A stretch of DNA of 64,000 nt from Staphylococcus borealis (GCF_001224225.1 NZ_CUEE01000001.1:124001-188000); one strand, 5' to 3'. Positions 19,516-30,660 are shown, numbered from the stretch's first letter. Notes: generated by a model from the sequence alone, not told the origin. Numbers and translations: made by a program.

Positions 19516-20722
19516 ATGCTTTATCATGTTTAAACACTTTAACATTTAATAATTGTAAAATGATAAGTAAAATGGCTGTGAGGCTAATTATAATAATGTA
19601 CGGCATACTATTATATTCACCTTTTAAATTAACAAGCGGTGTGACAAGTCCGCCTAATAACGATTGCAATAATCCTAATAAACTTGATGCACTTCCGCTT
19701 CCAGTCGTACGCTCTTCCATTGCAATTGAAAATCCTAAAGTTGCTACACCGGTTACTGGGGCAACTAATACAATAAACCCTATAACTAACAATGCAAAAT
19801 GCCAGTGATTCAACAATGTTAGTGACACGATAACGACGCCTAAAATTTGAACAGCTGTAAATGCACGTAACAATGCTTGTGGATGAAAATAGTCTACCAG
19901 TTTACCTGCAATTTGACTTGCAATGATGAGTGTAATGCCTATGCCAGCAAACATCCAACTGAAATGTAATGGTGAAACACCATATATTTTTTGAACTAAA
20001 AATGGCGACGCTGATATATAACTAAATAACATAATAAATGTAACACCTTGTATTAACATTGGTAACACAAATCGAGGTGTCGTAAGTAAACTTTTAAAAT
20101 TACTAAAAATGACTTTAACTCCACTACTATCACGCTGGGCTACTGATAAAGATTCAGGGACTTTAAATACTGAGCCTAGTACCATTAACACACCAAATAT
20201 CGTTAAAATGACAAATACCATTCGCCAAACAGCAAAACTTAAGATTAATCCTCCTAAAGCCGGTGCTATTACAGGTGCGACACCATTAACAAGCATGAGT
20301 AACGCTAAAAACTTCGTCAGTTCGTTCCCACGATACATGTCACTCGCAACGGCTCTTGATATAACCGCGCCAGCACCACCTGTAAATCCTTGAACAAATC
20401 TTAGAAATACCATAACCCAAATATTCTCAACGAATACTATACCCAAACTTGCTAAAGCGAATACAACCATAGAAATAACTAATGGTTTCTTACGTCCCAT
20501 ACTATCAGATATAGGACCTACAAATAAGTTACCTAATCCTAAACCTATCATAAATAACGATAGTGTAAGTTGTGCATTAGCTGTCGTCGTATTAAAATCA
20601 TTCTTTAATTCAGGTAGTCCTGGTAAAAACATATCTATCGATAAGGCACCTATGGCAGTTAAAGCACCTAATATAATAATAAATAAGGGTGAATGTTTTC
20701 TTTGGTTTTGCTCTATATCCAT
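19514..20722 (-). CDS. tcaB: Bcr/CflA-family MFS transporter, TcaB
   Basis: 402 residues with 12 predicted spans and the Bcr/CflA signatures (GALTAIGALSIDMFLPGLPEL, GPISDSMGRKKPL). Position after tcaR and tcaA identifies it as tcaB of the staphylococcal tcaRAB locus tied to teicoplanin susceptibility. Unlike a tight operon, tcaA and tcaB are separated by over 200 bp that hold an intergenic repeat. Confidence 0.85.
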   Translation of the reverse strand: MDIEQNQRKHSPLFIIILGALTAIGALSIDMFLPGLPELKNDFNTTTANAQLTLSLFMIGLGLGNLFVGPISDSMGRKKPLVISMVVFALASLGIVFVENIWVMVFLRFVQGFTGGAGAVISRAVASDMYRGNELTKFLALLMLVNGVAPVIAPALGGLILSFAVWRMVFVILTIFGVLMVLGSVFKVPESLSVAQRDSSGVKVIFSNFKSLLTTPRFVLPMLIQGVTFIMLFSYISASPFLVQKIYGVSPLHFSWMFAGIGITLIIASQIAGKLVDYFHPQALLRAFTAVQILGVVIVSLTLLNHWHFALLVIGFIVLVAPVTGVATLGFSIAMEERTTGSGSASSLLGLLQSLLGGLVTPLVNLKGEYNSMPYIIIISLTAILLIILQLLNVKVFKHDKA

Positions 20723-20769
20723 TAACGTATCCCACCTTTGTAGGTTTCATATTTTCTATGTATTAAAAA

Positions 20770-20941
20770 AAGAACGAGCGGGCGTAGGACGGAATGATTT
20801 ATTCAATTCGTTGTCCCACCCCAGCTTGCGTTGCTTATAGCATTTCTTAATGACATGCTTTTTAGTAATCCCCGCATGCAACTATGATTAAAACTGAGAA
20901 AAGCTTGATTGAAGCATTTTCTCAGTTTAGTCAGTAACACT
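20770..20941. repeat. Intergenic repeat between tcaA and tcaB
   Basis: Family blocks AACGAGCGGGCGTAGGACGG, TCGTTGTCCCACCCC, AGCTTGCGTTGCTTATAGCA and AACTGAGAAAAGCTTGATTG facing TTTTCTCAGTTTAGTCAG. It is unusual in lying between two codirectional genes of one functional locus, where its hairpins may reduce read-through from tcaA to tcaB. Confidence 0.8.
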
Positions 20942-20955
20942 TGGTATCGTTCAAT

Positions 20956-22332
20956 TTATTTTGAATCAACGAGTTGAAGATTCCCGGTATGATGATCCTC
21001 AGTTAATTCATAATCCGTAATTTCATATTGACCATTACTATTCAGATGCTGCACTTTAGTGTTAATCGTGTTACCTTGTTGACTGGCACTAATAATTTGA
21101 GGATTTATGAAAGCAGCTGAATGATTTAAATTATTTTCTATCATTTTATAGATGCTGGATTTATCTTTTAAAAATGTGCTTACTAAATTAAAGTTACCTT
21201 GAGAAATAGCGCTATTTAGTGTTAAAGAATAATTGTTAAAGAAATGACTCAATTTTGTTTTCAAGCTATTTTCTTCGGCTTCTTTTTCTTCAATATAATC
21301 ACTAATCTCTTCATCATCAAACTCTAATACTGCACTATTAATATTACCTAAGTCTCTTGCTTTAATTGTTTTAGTCTCTGTACGGAATGTTTTTCCTTTA
21401 GCCTTTCCTAAGGCAGATACGGTCACATCTTTCGTTTGAGGATACGGTCCATACTCTCTAGATCGACTGTATTTCATTTGTTTATCATTAATTTCAACTT
21501 TTAGTGAGTTTTTATCTAAGTCACTTTTTCCTTTTAATTTTACGGTTAATAGTGCCTCATTGAAATTTTCATTTACTTCAACTGTGTTTCCTTTACCATA
21601 TCTAAAATCAAATTTAAGCTGACCGCTAAATGTGCCATACTCTGTTTCCTTTTTAGCATCAATAGAATATATGCCTGGAATATATCTACCAAGTGACGTT
21701 GTTTTATTGGCATCAGCAATAACAGTTTTCTTTTTACCGCCATCTTTGAACTCATATTTCGTATCAAGCTTAGGTTTAACAATTGCTTGTTTTGTTGGTG
21801 CGGTGTAACTCATATTATCAAATATGAGTAATCGAGTTCCGTTTTTACTCACACGTAAGTAATTATTACCCGCACGTGTTTTTAAATTAATTGCCTCTTT
21901 GGAATCACTTTTATTTAATGTTTCAACAGTTGATCTAATATCATGTGCAAATTTTTTCATACCGACTTCACTTCTAATGTAGTCAATATAGACGCTCGCT
22001 TCATCCGAATCGATATGAGAATTTTTAGAACTTAATAACGTTGCGACCTTTTGTGAATCATTATTATCAATAGCATTAACTAAAATTTTAGTTTGCGCGT
22101 CAGGCGTGTTATAATTCCTTACCAATAAAAATACAATGACGAGCAATATAACAATAAATGCAACGATTGCCCACGGAATAAACTTTCTAATCTTAATATT
22201 TGATGTGTTGGTTTGAGGGGTATGGATTTGCTTGTCTTTGCTGTCTGATTTTTTATATTTCTTCCCACAATTAGGACACTTGTTCAGGCTATTATTGTCA
22301 ATTTTCTGTCCACATTTCGGACATGTACTCAT
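20956..22332 (-). CDS. tcaA: TcaA, teicoplanin resistance-associated membrane protein
   Basis: 458 residues: an N-terminal zinc ribbon with two CxxC pairs (CPKCGQK at 4-10 and CPNCGKK at 19-25), a membrane span at about 51-71, then a large extracytoplasmic part. RNYNTPDAQTKILVNAI, VSKNGTRLLIFDNMSYTAPTKQ and KYEFKDGGKKKTVIADANK match S. aureus TcaA by eye. In S. aureus, loss of TcaA raises glycopeptide resistance and its expression is induced by cell-wall drugs. Confidence 0.93.
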   Translation of the reverse strand: MSTCPKCGQKIDNNSLNKCPNCGKKYKKSDSKDKQIHTPQTNTSNIKIRKFIPWAIVAFIVILLVIVFLLVRNYNTPDAQTKILVNAIDNNDSQKVATLLSSKNSHIDSDEASVYIDYIRSEVGMKKFAHDIRSTVETLNKSDSKEAINLKTRAGNNYLRVSKNGTRLLIFDNMSYTAPTKQAIVKPKLDTKYEFKDGGKKKTVIADANKTTSLGRYIPGIYSIDAKKETEYGTFSGQLKFDFRYGKGNTVEVNENFNEALLTVKLKGKSDLDKNSLKVEINDKQMKYSRSREYGPYPQTKDVTVSALGKAKGKTFRTETKTIKARDLGNINSAVLEFDDEEISDYIEEKEAEENSLKTKLSHFFNNYSLTLNSAISQGNFNLVSTFLKDKSSIYKMIENNLNHSAAFINPQIISASQQGNTINTKVQHLNSNGQYEITDYELTEDHHTGNLQLVDSK

Positions 22333-22443
22333 TTAGTCACCAACTTCCCCACTACTATATTAAATTTAACGATTGATATTGTACGTTCAAGTTAAGAATA
22401 TGATATCTATTATATAATAATCGGTCTAAAGCTTCATACTAAT

Positions 22444-22903
22444 TTAAACTTTTGAATTAAATTTTTTTACTCTTTCATCTATTATATATAATACACTTAA
22501 CGCTTTCTCAATATCTTTACTTGATAAGTCTGCCACCATATCACTGACAATGTCACTAACAATTTCATTATTTTCTTCAGTATATTGACGACCTTTGTCT
22601 GTTAAAACAACATATTTCAGGCGTTGATCAATATTGGTATTAGATTTTTGTAATGCTACGAAGCCACTGTCAATGAGTTTCTTGATACGTCTACTCACCG
22701 CTGCTTTATTAACACCTTGCTTCTCAGTTATTTCTGTAATTGATAATGCATGATGATGGCTTAGTAATCTGAGTACATTGGATTGTTCCATTGAAATGCC
22801 ATACTTACTTTGTTGATCTTTTTAATAGCTTGGCGGTTAAAGTATTGGTATCATCGATGAATTGTTTCATAAATTCGATGTGGTTTCTAGAAATTCTGCT
22901 CAT
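22444..22903 (-). pseudogene. tcaR: tcaR, MarR-family regulator, frameshifted
   Basis: From ATG 22903 (SD GGAGTAAAG) the frame reads MSRISRNHIEFMKQFIDDTNTLTAKLLKRSTK and stops. Removing one A from the A5 run in TTAAAAAGATC gives LLKDQQSKYGISMEQSNVLR, which flows straight into the MarR winged helix (ITEKQGVNKAAVSRRIKKLIDSG) that ends at 22444. The intact product would be about 151 residues, as in other staphylococci. TcaR represses ica and spa-related targets in relatives. A restart at ATG 22791 would give 115 residues without the N-terminal dimer helix. Confidence 0.85.
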
Positions 22904-23066
22904 TGCTTTACTCCTTGTTAATTAGTCATCCATTACGTTTATACATACTCTGTTAAATCATATCAATAAACAATTCTCTTGAAAACCTCATTCCGTGGTT
23001 AATAGTTGCTAAATGGTAAGTGGTTCGATTACATTTATATATATAAAGAAATTCGAGGTACTTCCT

Positions 23067-24023
23067 ATGTTCGCAATTATTTTAGCTCTCATTGTGTTAT
23101 GTATTGTAGTAGGTGTATTATTCAATGTTAAACAACTTTTAAATTTAACAACATTTATAATAACTGTCATATTGTGCATGATGATTACCGTCATAAATGT
23201 ATTAACAATGACATTACCTACTACACTCATACTACTTATGATTATTACTACGCTTGGTTTACTACTGAAACATTATCATCTTTTTACATTTAAAAAAGGA
23301 AAAACATTTTTAAATAAAATGATGAAACATTTCATATTAGGTGTACTATTCACGGCGATTCTTGCATACCTTAGCACGATGCCTATTCCAATCATCAATG
23401 GCATCTTCCTATGGCTTACGATGATTGCTATAAGCACATGTTATGCATTCTTACTCTATATGGCTTGGTCTTCGGCTTTAGGTCGTATAACCACGCAAAA
23501 TCAATACGCGTTAATTATGGTATTGGGTGCTGGTATATTCACAAAGAACGTTACACCGATGTTAGCTGATAGATTAAATCGTGCACTAAGTGTTTATCAT
23601 CAACAAAAAGGGACATGCAACGTGCTTGTGAGCGGTGGCCAAGGACCTGATGAACCAATATCTGAAGCATTGGCGATGAAACATTATTTAATTGACCACG
23701 GGGTTCCTGAGTCTAATATTATCCTAGAGGATCAATCAACCAATACCTTTGAAAACTTTTATTATTCTAAAAGAATCATACGTAATCTATATAAACATCG
23801 TCCTAGTATACTTTGTGTCACAAGCCAATTTCATATTTTACGTGGCATGAGATTTGCACAAATAAATCAAATGAAAGTCGATGGTATCGGAAGTCATACA
23901 CCCTATCATTTCTTTAATATCGCATTAATTAGAGATTTCTTAGCGCTTATGTATCAATATAAACTACTCTTAACCATTTACTTTGCAATTTTATTTTTTG
24001 CATCAATTTATATCTTATTTTAA
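23067..24023 (+). CDS. YdcF-like DUF218 membrane protein
   Basis: 318 residues: five or so N-terminal membrane spans (about 1-165), then a DUF218/YdcF domain (LIMVLGAGIFTKNVTPMLADRL, VLVSGGQGPDEPISEALAMKHYL, STNTFENFYYS, TSQFHILRGMRFA). SanA/YdcF-type proteins affect envelope barrier functions. The ATG at 23067 has SD GAGGT; an upstream in-frame ATG at 23013 has none. Confidence 0.85.
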   Translation: MFAIILALIVLCIVVGVLFNVKQLLNLTTFIITVILCMMITVINVLTMTLPTTLILLMIITTLGLLLKHYHLFTFKKGKTFLNKMMKHFILGVLFTAILAYLSTMPIPIINGIFLWLTMIAISTCYAFLLYMAWSSALGRITTQNQYALIMVLGAGIFTKNVTPMLADRLNRALSVYHQQKGTCNVLVSGGQGPDEPISEALAMKHYLIDHGVPESNIILEDQSTNTFENFYYSKRIIRNLYKHRPSILCVTSQFHILRGMRFAQINQMKVDGIGSHTPYHFFNIALIRDFLALMYQYKLLLTIYFAILFFASIYILF

Positions 24024-24030
24024 AACATAA

Positions 24031-24120
24031 AGATGGGAGTTGGATAGAATTCTATATGAATTCATCATCCAACTCCCAATTGGTTATGCTTGCAACATCG
24101 TTTGATGACATACGTTAGTC
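24031..24120. repeat. Short intergenic repeat/terminator
   Basis: GATGGGAGTTGGATAGAATT facing ATCATCCAACTCCC forms a strong hairpin like the first arm of the larger repeats, followed by a degenerate GGTTATGCTTGCAACATCG unit. It lies between the convergent ydcF-like and hrtA genes and probably terminates both. Confidence 0.7.
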
Positions 24121-24195
24121 GTGCTCGCTTCTTATCTAACTATTATCATACGATTTACTTTACACAACGATTAACTTCTACAATATTTGTACTTT

Positions 24196-24861
24196 TTACA
24201 ACTCTATTTTACCATCTTCTATTTTAATCACTCTATCTGCATATTCAAATAATCTTTTATCATGCGTAATCATAATACCAATCATATCTTTGGTTTGAAC
24301 TTGAGATTTAATCATTTGAACAACAGATGTCGCTCTATCTGCATCTAAACTTGCTGTCGGTTCATCCGCTAATATAATTTTAGGTTCATTCATAAAGGCC
24401 CTCATAATCGCCACACGTTGTTTTTCTCCTCCAGATAACAAATGTGGATAAACAGCTTGACGATGACTCAAGCCTATTTCATTGAGTAGTCTCTGCGCTT
24501 TCTCTTTAGCCTCTTTACGTTTACTTCCCGCTTCTTTAGCTACAATCGTTAATTGTTCCTCCACAGTTAAATAAGGTACGAGATGCGATGATTGAAAGAT
24601 AAATCCAATATCATTTAGTCTTAGACTGGTTTGATCTACATCATTAGAGAATAATTGCTTATCATTATATAAAATATCTCCACTTGAAGGACTTAATAAT
24701 CCCCCTAAAATATTTAGAAGTGTTGATTTACCTGAACCAGATGCGCCACTGAGAATAATAAACTCGCCTTGATTGACCTCAAAGTTAATCCCTTTTAACA
24801 CTTCTGTTTGAGCATCTCCACTACCAAATGTTTTAGTAATTTGATTAAGTTGTAATGTCAT
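24196..24861 (-). CDS. hrtA: HrtA, ATPase of the heme efflux ABC transporter
   Basis: 221 residues of a MacB/LolD-type ABC ATPase: Walker [10 protein letters not shown] (39-47), signature LSGGEKQR (142-149), Walker B ILADEPT (163-169). It powers HrtB to relieve heme toxicity at the cytoplasmic membrane. The start overlaps the hrtB stop by one base, so the two are translated together. Identification rests on similarity plus the divergent hssRS genes. Confidence 0.92.
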   Translation of the reverse strand: MTLQLNQITKTFGSGDAQTEVLKGINFEVNQGEFIILSGASGSGKSTLLNILGGLLSPSSGDILYNDKQLFSNDVDQTSLRLNDIGFIFQSSHLVPYLTVEEQLTIVAKEAGSKRKEAKEKAQRLLNEIGLSHRQAVYPHLLSGGEKQRVAIMRAFMNEPKIILADEPTASLDADRATSVVQMIKSQVQTKDMIGIMITHDKRLFEYADRVIKIEDGKIEL

Positions 24862-25916
24862 TATTCCATACCTCCAATTGCCTCTATCGGATCTACTCTT
24901 AGTACTTTTATAAAGGATAGTAATGCACCTATTAATCCTACGATTAGAAATACGGCAATCATTAATAATACCTGACTATAATTTAAATAAAATGGCATTG
25001 TCACTGGCATAACCGTATTCAAAATAAGTATGACAATAAATGCTAAAATAACACCAACCATTGTTGTTAAAACAATTTGTAGTAAAAGTGCAGTTAATAA
25101 ATGTTTGGTCTTAATACCAATAGCTTTTAGAATACCTATTTGAGGGATCTTTTGAATCGTCATCACATAAAAGAATGCACTTAATACGATAGCTGTAATA
25201 ACAAATAAGCTAATAATCATTAAATTAAGTGGCATTTGCTCTGCCTGGTAACTAGCAATGTTATCTGTTAACGTCTTTTCGTCCACTACTTTTATGCCGT
25301 CTATTTGATTAAGTGACGCTTTGTCATCTTTATTTATATTTTCAACAGGGTAGAATGTTGATACTTGCTTATTTATTGATTCAAACGCTTCTTTATTCAT
25401 TAATATCATTGAACTATGGGAATACATGGTTTCGTTCATTATCCCGCTTATTTTATAACGCGTGTCATGCCCTTTAAATGAAACGTAATCTCCAACTTTC
25501 AAATCATTTCCAGTTAATTTTTCACTTATAGCGATTTCATCTTGTTGAGTTGGATAGCTACCAGTTATAAGTTTTGGCTTAAGATGTTTTGGTGTATTAA
25601 ATGTAATAACATCTTGCTCATCTTGATTGATTTTAAGTGTTTGTGTGCCTATTTGTGTGGCATCTTGATGAATGATATCTTCTATTTTATCTTTCTGAGA
25701 CTGGTTCATCTGTGAACTTTCTAACTTAGGCTCTTTATTATCTTCAACAATATAATGTTCTGCCGGCATATTGTTTAAATATGATATATTTTCTCGTGCT
25801 AATCCTTGAGCTAATCCGCTAATAAATAGAACCATACTTCCTAATAAAAAGATGATTAACATGATTAATGTGTAACGAAATTTATAAAATTTTATTTCTT
25901 TCCATGCTAAATTCAT
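24861..25916 (-). CDS. hrtB: HrtB, permease of the heme efflux ABC transporter
   Basis: 351 residues with the FtsX/MacB layout: one N-terminal span ([24 protein letters not shown]), a long extracytoplasmic domain (about 40-230) and three C-terminal spans. First gene of the hrtBA operon, preceded by GGGAGGTAG and by the HssR direct repeat at 25962-25981. It extracts heme from the membrane with HrtA. Confidence 0.92.
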   Translation of the reverse strand: MNLAWKEIKFYKFRYTLIMLIIFLLGSMVLFISGLAQGLARENISYLNNMPAEHYIVEDNKEPKLESSQMNQSQKDKIEDIIHQDATQIGTQTLKINQDEQDVITFNTPKHLKPKLITGSYPTQQDEIAISEKLTGNDLKVGDYVSFKGHDTRYKISGIMNETMYSHSSMILMNKEAFESINKQVSTFYPVENINKDDKASLNQIDGIKVVDEKTLTDNIASYQAEQMPLNLMIISLFVITAIVLSAFFYVMTIQKIPQIGILKAIGIKTKHLLTALLLQIVLTTMVGVILAFIVILILNTVMPVTMPFYLNYSQVLLMIAVFLIVGLIGALLSFIKVLRVDPIEAIGGME

Positions 25917-25961
25917 ACTTACTACCTCCCACTGCTATTTCAATACACAGTTTAATGACAC

Positions 25962-25981
25962 AATATGAACTGAATATGAAC
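25962..25981 (-). promoter_or_regulatory. HssR-binding direct repeat upstream of hrtBA
   Basis: On the minus strand reads GTTCATATT-CA-GTTCATATT, which agrees with the direct repeat described for HssR control of hrtAB in S. aureus. It lies 46 bp upstream of the hrtB ATG and between hrtB and hssR. Confidence 0.9.
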
Positions 25982-26051
25982 TTTAATGGAATTTGTTTTT
26001 TGATATAGTTATTCATATAATCATGTTAAATATATTAAAGGAGTAATAATG

Positions 26052-26726
26052 ATGGTGAAGTGTTTAATAGTGGATGATGACTATAAAATATTACATTACG
26101 TTTCTCAGCATCTCGAAGCGGCTCAAATTCAAACCGTTACACATGCCAGTGGAGAAAACGCATTACAATACCTTACAAATAACCAAGTTGATATTGCTGT
26201 TGTCGATATTATGATGACTGGTATGGATGGATTTGAACTGTGCCAAGTGCTAAAAAACGACTACGACATACCTGTTATTATGCTAACAGCACGAGATGCG
26301 CTAAGCGATAAAGAACGTGCATTTGTGAGTGGAACAGATGATTACGTTACGAAACCATTTGAAGTGAAAGAATTACTATTTAGAATTAAAGCTGTGCTAA
26401 GACGTTATCAAATTAATTCTCAAGATATTATAAAATTAGGCAATGTGACGTTAATTCAAGAATATATGGAAGTCATTGTTGGATCCAAAAATGTAAATTT
26501 ACCTACTAAAGAGTTTCAATTATTATTTTTATTATGTGGTCAGCCAAAACATATTTTTACGCGCAACACATTAATAGAGCGCATTTGGGGGTTTGATTAT
26601 GAGGGAGATGAAAGAACGATAGACGTACATATCAAACGACTACGTCATCGTCTAAATCAATTAAATGCCACGATTGAGATACAAACGGTTCGTGGACAAG
26701 GATACAAGGTGATTACCCATGTTTAA
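26052..26726 (+). CDS. hssR: HssR, heme-responsive response regulator
   Basis: 224 residues: receiver domain with acidic pocket VDDD and phosphoacceptor Asp 52 ([11 protein letters not shown]), then an OmpR/PhoB winged helix ending [15 protein letters not shown]...VRGQGYKV. An ATG one codon earlier is possible, but the start at 26052 gives the Asp-52 numbering known for HssR and better SD spacing to AAAGGAG. It activates hrtBA when heme is high. It overlaps hssS by 8 bp. Confidence 0.93.
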   Translation: MVKCLIVDDDYKILHYVSQHLEAAQIQTVTHASGENALQYLTNNQVDIAVVDIMMTGMDGFELCQVLKNDYDIPVIMLTARDALSDKERAFVSGTDDYVTKPFEVKELLFRIKAVLRRYQINSQDIIKLGNVTLIQEYMEVIVGSKNVNLPTKEFQLLFLLCGQPKHIFTRNTLIERIWGFDYEGDERTIDVHIKRLRHRLNQLNATIEIQTVRGQGYKVITHV

Positions 26727-28092
26727 ATCTCTTTATACACGTATTGCAATCTATACAATTACCGTTATTCTATTTAGTGCTTTAGTAAGCTTTCTATTCG
26801 CTAATATATATTACCATTTCAATTTAAAAGCACATAATGATACTAAGATAATGCGTACTTTAAAAGAAGCACGACAATTTCATGCCTCTTCAAATCAATC
26901 TGATAGTCAAGCCTATTTCAAACACCTAGGCGATATGAACTATCAAATTATGATTGTAGATCGTGCACATCATAAAACATTTTATGGTGAACCATTTCGC
27001 CAAGACACGATTTCAAACGCCGCGATCAACCAAGTTCTACAAGGCGAGGACTATCACGGTATCAAAAATAAGCCATTCGAATTATTTGTAACTGGATTTT
27101 TTGATAATGAAACAGATAATACTGTAGGCGTCCGCTTTACCCAAAATCATCAACCGCTTGCCGTGTTTATGCGCCCAGATATAGGCGAAACCTTTAGTGA
27201 GTTTCGTACTTTCCTTTCAGTATTATTAATTTGTTTATTAAGTATTTCAATCACCCTAGTTATTGCATCAACTTATTCAATCATTAAACCTATAAAAACG
27301 CTAAAGCAAGCAACAGAGCGTTTAATACACGGGGATTTCGATACACCCATTTATCAAAGTCGTCATGACGAAATCGGCACACTACAATATCGATTCGACG
27401 CTATGCGTCAAGCATTAAAACAAGTCGATGATATGCGACAACACTTCGTTCAAAATGTTTCACATGAAATCAAAACACCATTAACACATATTCAACGTTT
27501 ACTTACAGAATTACAATTTACAGCGACGCAAGAAAAAAGGCAGACATACATTGATGAAATTCACGACGAAGTAACTCGATTAAGTAATCTCACAAAGGAA
27601 TTACTTCTCCTATCAGAATTAGATAATGCCAATCATTTACGCTTTGATGATCATATACACATTACTACGATGATTAAAGAAATTATACGTCATGAGCAAT
27701 TCGAACTAGATAATAAAGATTTAATGTTGTTGTCTGATTTAAGTGACGTTTATTTCCAAGGAAATAGTCGTTTATTACACCAAGCATTCTCTAATCTTAT
27801 TCAAAATGCGATTAAGTACGCTTCAATTGGTGGTACAGTTGAAGTTAGGCTTTCTCATGAGCATAATGATTCAATTTTATTTAGTGTCAATAATGAAGGA
27901 AATACGATTCCATCAGAAACTCAACCACATATTTTTGAGCGATTTTATAAACTGAACGAGCAAGATAATAGTAATGGCTTAGGTCTAGCCATTACGCAAT
28001 CAATTATTAAATTACACCAGGGCGAAATTAGTGTGTCTAGTGACGTACAACGAGGTACTACCTTTACGATTAGACTGACATCAAACTTATAG
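26719..28092 (+). CDS. hssS: HssS, heme sensor histidine kinase
   Basis: 457 residues: span 1 at about 9-31, extracytoplasmic sensor region to about 163, span 2 near 165-187, HAMP, HisKA with SHEIKTPL (His 249, the position known in S. aureus HssS), then HATPase_c with QNAIKYA and GLGLAIT boxes. It phosphorylates HssR upon heme stress. Translationally coupled to hssR by overlap. Confidence 0.93.
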   Translation: MFKSLYTRIAIYTITVILFSALVSFLFANIYYHFNLKAHNDTKIMRTLKEARQFHASSNQSDSQAYFKHLGDMNYQIMIVDRAHHKTFYGEPFRQDTISNAAINQVLQGEDYHGIKNKPFELFVTGFFDNETDNTVGVRFTQNHQPLAVFMRPDIGETFSEFRTFLSVLLICLLSISITLVIASTYSIIKPIKTLKQATERLIHGDFDTPIYQSRHDEIGTLQYRFDAMRQALKQVDDMRQHFVQNVSHEIKTPLTHIQRLLTELQFTATQEKRQTYIDEIHDEVTRLSNLTKELLLLSELDNANHLRFDDHIHITTMIKEIIRHEQFELDNKDLMLLSDLSDVYFQGNSRLLHQAFSNLIQNAIKYASIGGTVEVRLSHEHNDSILFSVNNEGNTIPSETQPHIFERFYKLNEQDNSNGLGLAITQSIIKLHQGEISVSSDVQRGTTFTIRLTSNL

Positions 28093-28211
28093 ATATATGC
28101 CATTTATATAATCATTTAAACCACTTACACAGTGAGAACGACCGGATACTTATTTTTTACTATAAAAAGCACCCTAACATGATTAAATTAAATTATGGAG
28201 GAGGTTAAAAT

Positions 28212-28652
28212 ATGAAATTGAGACTGCATATATCACCTGATGAAAAAGAAAAACTTGTTGCCATCCATGCACCATCGTTAGATGAAGATGTTCAACAAAT
28301 TATATCTTGTATTGAAGATTTAGATCGTGCCACTCAAATATATGGTAAATATGAGGATGCAATCTATGTACTAGACATTAAATCGATTATCAGTTTTCGA
28401 ACGTATCATAATCAGGTTGTGGCGATTAAAGGTATGAAACAATCCAAAATAAAAGAACGATTGTATGAATTAGAAGCTAAATTGCCTACTTCTTTTATTA
28501 GAATTTCTAAATCTGAAATAGTTAATAGTGATAAAATTGAAAAACTTCATATGGAACCAAATGGGCTCATTAGAATGTATTTGAAAGATGCCGATTTCAC
28601 TTACTCCTCCAGAAGATATTTAAAATCGATAAAGGAGCGATTATCGTTATGA
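28212..28652 (+). CDS. LytTR-domain DNA-binding regulator
   Basis: 146 residues, with an N-terminal part of about 45 residues and a C-terminal LytTR domain (YVLDIKSIISFRTYHNQVVAIKG, SFIRISKSEIVNSDKIEKL, YSSRRYLKSIKERL). It lacks a receiver domain, as in the LytTR + DUF3021 pairs. It overlaps the downstream DUF3021 gene by ATGA, so the membrane protein probably controls or is controlled by it. SD GGAGGAGG. Confidence 0.88.
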   Translation: MKLRLHISPDEKEKLVAIHAPSLDEDVQQIISCIEDLDRATQIYGKYEDAIYVLDIKSIISFRTYHNQVVAIKGMKQSKIKERLYELEAKLPTSFIRISKSEIVNSDKIEKLHMEPNGLIRMYLKDADFTYSSRRYLKSIKERLSL

Positions 28653-29107
28653 CAAAATTATACAAATTTCTAAGTATCCCTTTGTTAATTGGACTAACGC
28701 TATCTATCATTTTTAGTTATATTCATGCCGAAGGTGAATATTATCCTTTATCTCCTATATCTACTTTAGGAAAATTTTATTACGCTCATTTTACTGAACC
28801 AACAGTCATGCTTATATCTATAATATTATGGTTATTAATTGGCTTGCTTTTTTATCTGACAAGTTTTATTTTTACGCATACAGATTGGAGTATCACACGT
28901 GCTACGCTATTACATTTCATATTTAGCTATATTGGTTTACTGCCCATTGGTATTTTAGCTGGATGGTTTTCAATTAAAATTTCAAATTTATTGATATTCA
29001 CATTTTATTTCATCATTATATATTTGATGATTTGGATAAAATCTCACTTTACAAACAAAAAGTACGTTACAGAAATTAATCGACAACTAAATAAAAGGGA
29101 GAAATAA
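28649..29107 (+). CDS. DUF3021 membrane protein
   Basis: 152 residues with four membrane spans and a basic tail, the usual partner of stand-alone LytTR regulators. Overlaps the LytTR gene by four bases. The signal sensed is unknown. A terminator follows directly. Confidence 0.82.
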   Translation: MTKLYKFLSIPLLIGLTLSIIFSYIHAEGEYYPLSPISTLGKFYYAHFTEPTVMLISIILWLLIGLLFYLTSFIFTHTDWSITRATLLHFIFSYIGLLPIGILAGWFSIKISNLLIFTFYFIIIYLMIWIKSHFTNKKYVTEINRQLNKREK

Positions 29108-29109
29108 AA

Positions 29110-29153
29110 ATTGGCTAGTTACTCATGGAATTGAATTAGAGTAGCTAGCCAAT
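29110..29153. terminator. Terminator after the LytTR/DUF3021 pair
   Basis: ATTGGCTAGTTACTC ... GAGTAGCTAGCCAAT, with an AAAAA run before it; it lies between convergent genes and may serve mqo as well. Confidence 0.75.
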
Positions 29154-29181
29154 AATGCGTTATCTATACAAACTAGTGCGA

Positions 29182-30660
29182 TTATTTAACATTTAAATAT
29201 TTTTGAATTTCTTTATTTACTGCACGATAAACGTCTTCATGTTCAGTTAATTTAAGACCGAATGAAGGTACCATTTCTTTAATCTTAGGAATCCAGTTTT
29301 TAAACTCATTACCATAACAACGTTGTAATAAATCAAGCATAATATCTACTGCAGTAGATGCACCTGGAGAAGCGCCTAATAAGGCAGCAAGTGAACCATC
29401 ATCCGATGTGATGACTTCTGTACCAAATTGTAAGTTTCCTTTGCTATCTTCGGTATCTTTGATCACTTGTACACGTTGTCCTGCAACAATAACTTCCCAA
29501 TCTTCATCTTTCGCATTAGGCACAAATACACGTAAATCATTCATACGATCCTCATGCTTTAACATAAGTTGTGAAATAAGGTACTTCGTTAAATCCATTT
29601 CTTTGATACCTGCTGAAAGCATAGTTAATACATTATTTGGTTTTACTGAACGTATTAAATCTAAATTTGAACCTGTTTTTAAGAATTTAGGTGAAAATCC
29701 TGCAAACGGTCCAAATAATAAAGCACGTTCACCATTTACAAATCGCGTATCTAAGTGAGGCACTGACATTGGTGGTGCACTGACACTTGCTTTACCATAA
29801 ACTTTCGCATGATGTTTCTCAATCACGTCTTTATTCGTACAACGCAAGAATAAACCACTTACTGGGAAACCACCGATATGTTTTGATTGCTTAATACCTG
29901 TTTTTTGTAGAAGTGGTAAACTTGCACCGCCAGCCCCAATAAATACAAATTCTGATTCATACGCCTTGCTTTGACCAGAATTTAAATCTTTAACTGTCAC
30001 TTTCCAGTTTCCATTATCAAGTTTCTCAATATTTTCAACTTCTTGTTTATAAGATACTTCTACATTTCTATCCTTTAAATTAGAAATAAGTTTCTTTGTT
30101 AATGCTCCGAAGTTTACATCTGTACCACTCTCATCACGAGATAATGCTATAGGCACATGTGATGTTCTTCCTTCAACCATTAACGGAACCCATTCTTTAA
30201 TTTTGTCACGATCTTCAGTAATATCCATTTTTTCAAATAGAATATTTTCTTTTAATGCTGCGACTCTGTTTTTAAGAAATTTCACATTAAAGATACCTTT
30301 AACAAAACTCATATGTGGCACAGATTGAATAAAGTTAGCAGGATTCTCTAATTGACCTGTTCTAACTAAATGTGTCCAAAACTGCTTAGAGACTTGGAAT
30401 TGTTCGTTGATTTTAATTGCTTTCGTAATGTCAACGGAACCTTCCTTACCTTCTTTAGTGTAATTTAATTCACACAGTGCAGAGTGCCCTGTCCCAGCAT
30501 TGTTCCAAACATTTGAACTTTCTTCACCAGATTGTTCTAATTTTTCAAATATTTTAATTTCTTTGTCTGGAGATAATTCTTTTAATAACGTTCCGAGTGT
30601 TGCGCTCATTATACCGCCACCTATTAAGATGACATCTGTTTTGCTATGTACTGAACTCAT
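29182..30660 (-). CDS. mqo: Malate:quinone oxidoreductase
   Basis: 492 residues with an N-terminal FAD dinucleotide fold ([20 protein letters not shown]) and the MQO signatures [36 protein letters not shown] and [16 protein letters not shown]. This membrane-associated enzyme oxidises malate to oxaloacetate with electrons to menaquinone. Position between hssRS and lctP corresponds to mqo2 of S. aureus, whose product has also been tied to lactate use. Long SD GGGGG. Confidence 0.93.
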   Translation of the reverse strand: MSSVHSKTDVILIGGGIMSATLGTLLKELSPDKEIKIFEKLEQSGEESSNVWNNAGTGHSALCELNYTKEGKEGSVDITKAIKINEQFQVSKQFWTHLVRTGQLENPANFIQSVPHMSFVKGIFNVKFLKNRVAALKENILFEKMDITEDRDKIKEWVPLMVEGRTSHVPIALSRDESGTDVNFGALTKKLISNLKDRNVEVSYKQEVENIEKLDNGNWKVTVKDLNSGQSKAYESEFVFIGAGGASLPLLQKTGIKQSKHIGGFPVSGLFLRCTNKDVIEKHHAKVYGKASVSAPPMSVPHLDTRFVNGERALLFGPFAGFSPKFLKTGSNLDLIRSVKPNNVLTMLSAGIKEMDLTKYLISQLMLKHEDRMNDLRVFVPNAKDEDWEVIVAGQRVQVIKDTEDSKGNLQFGTEVITSDDGSLAALLGASPGASTAVDIMLDLLQRCYGNEFKNWIPKIKEMVPSFGLKLTEHEDVYRAVNKEIQKYLNVK

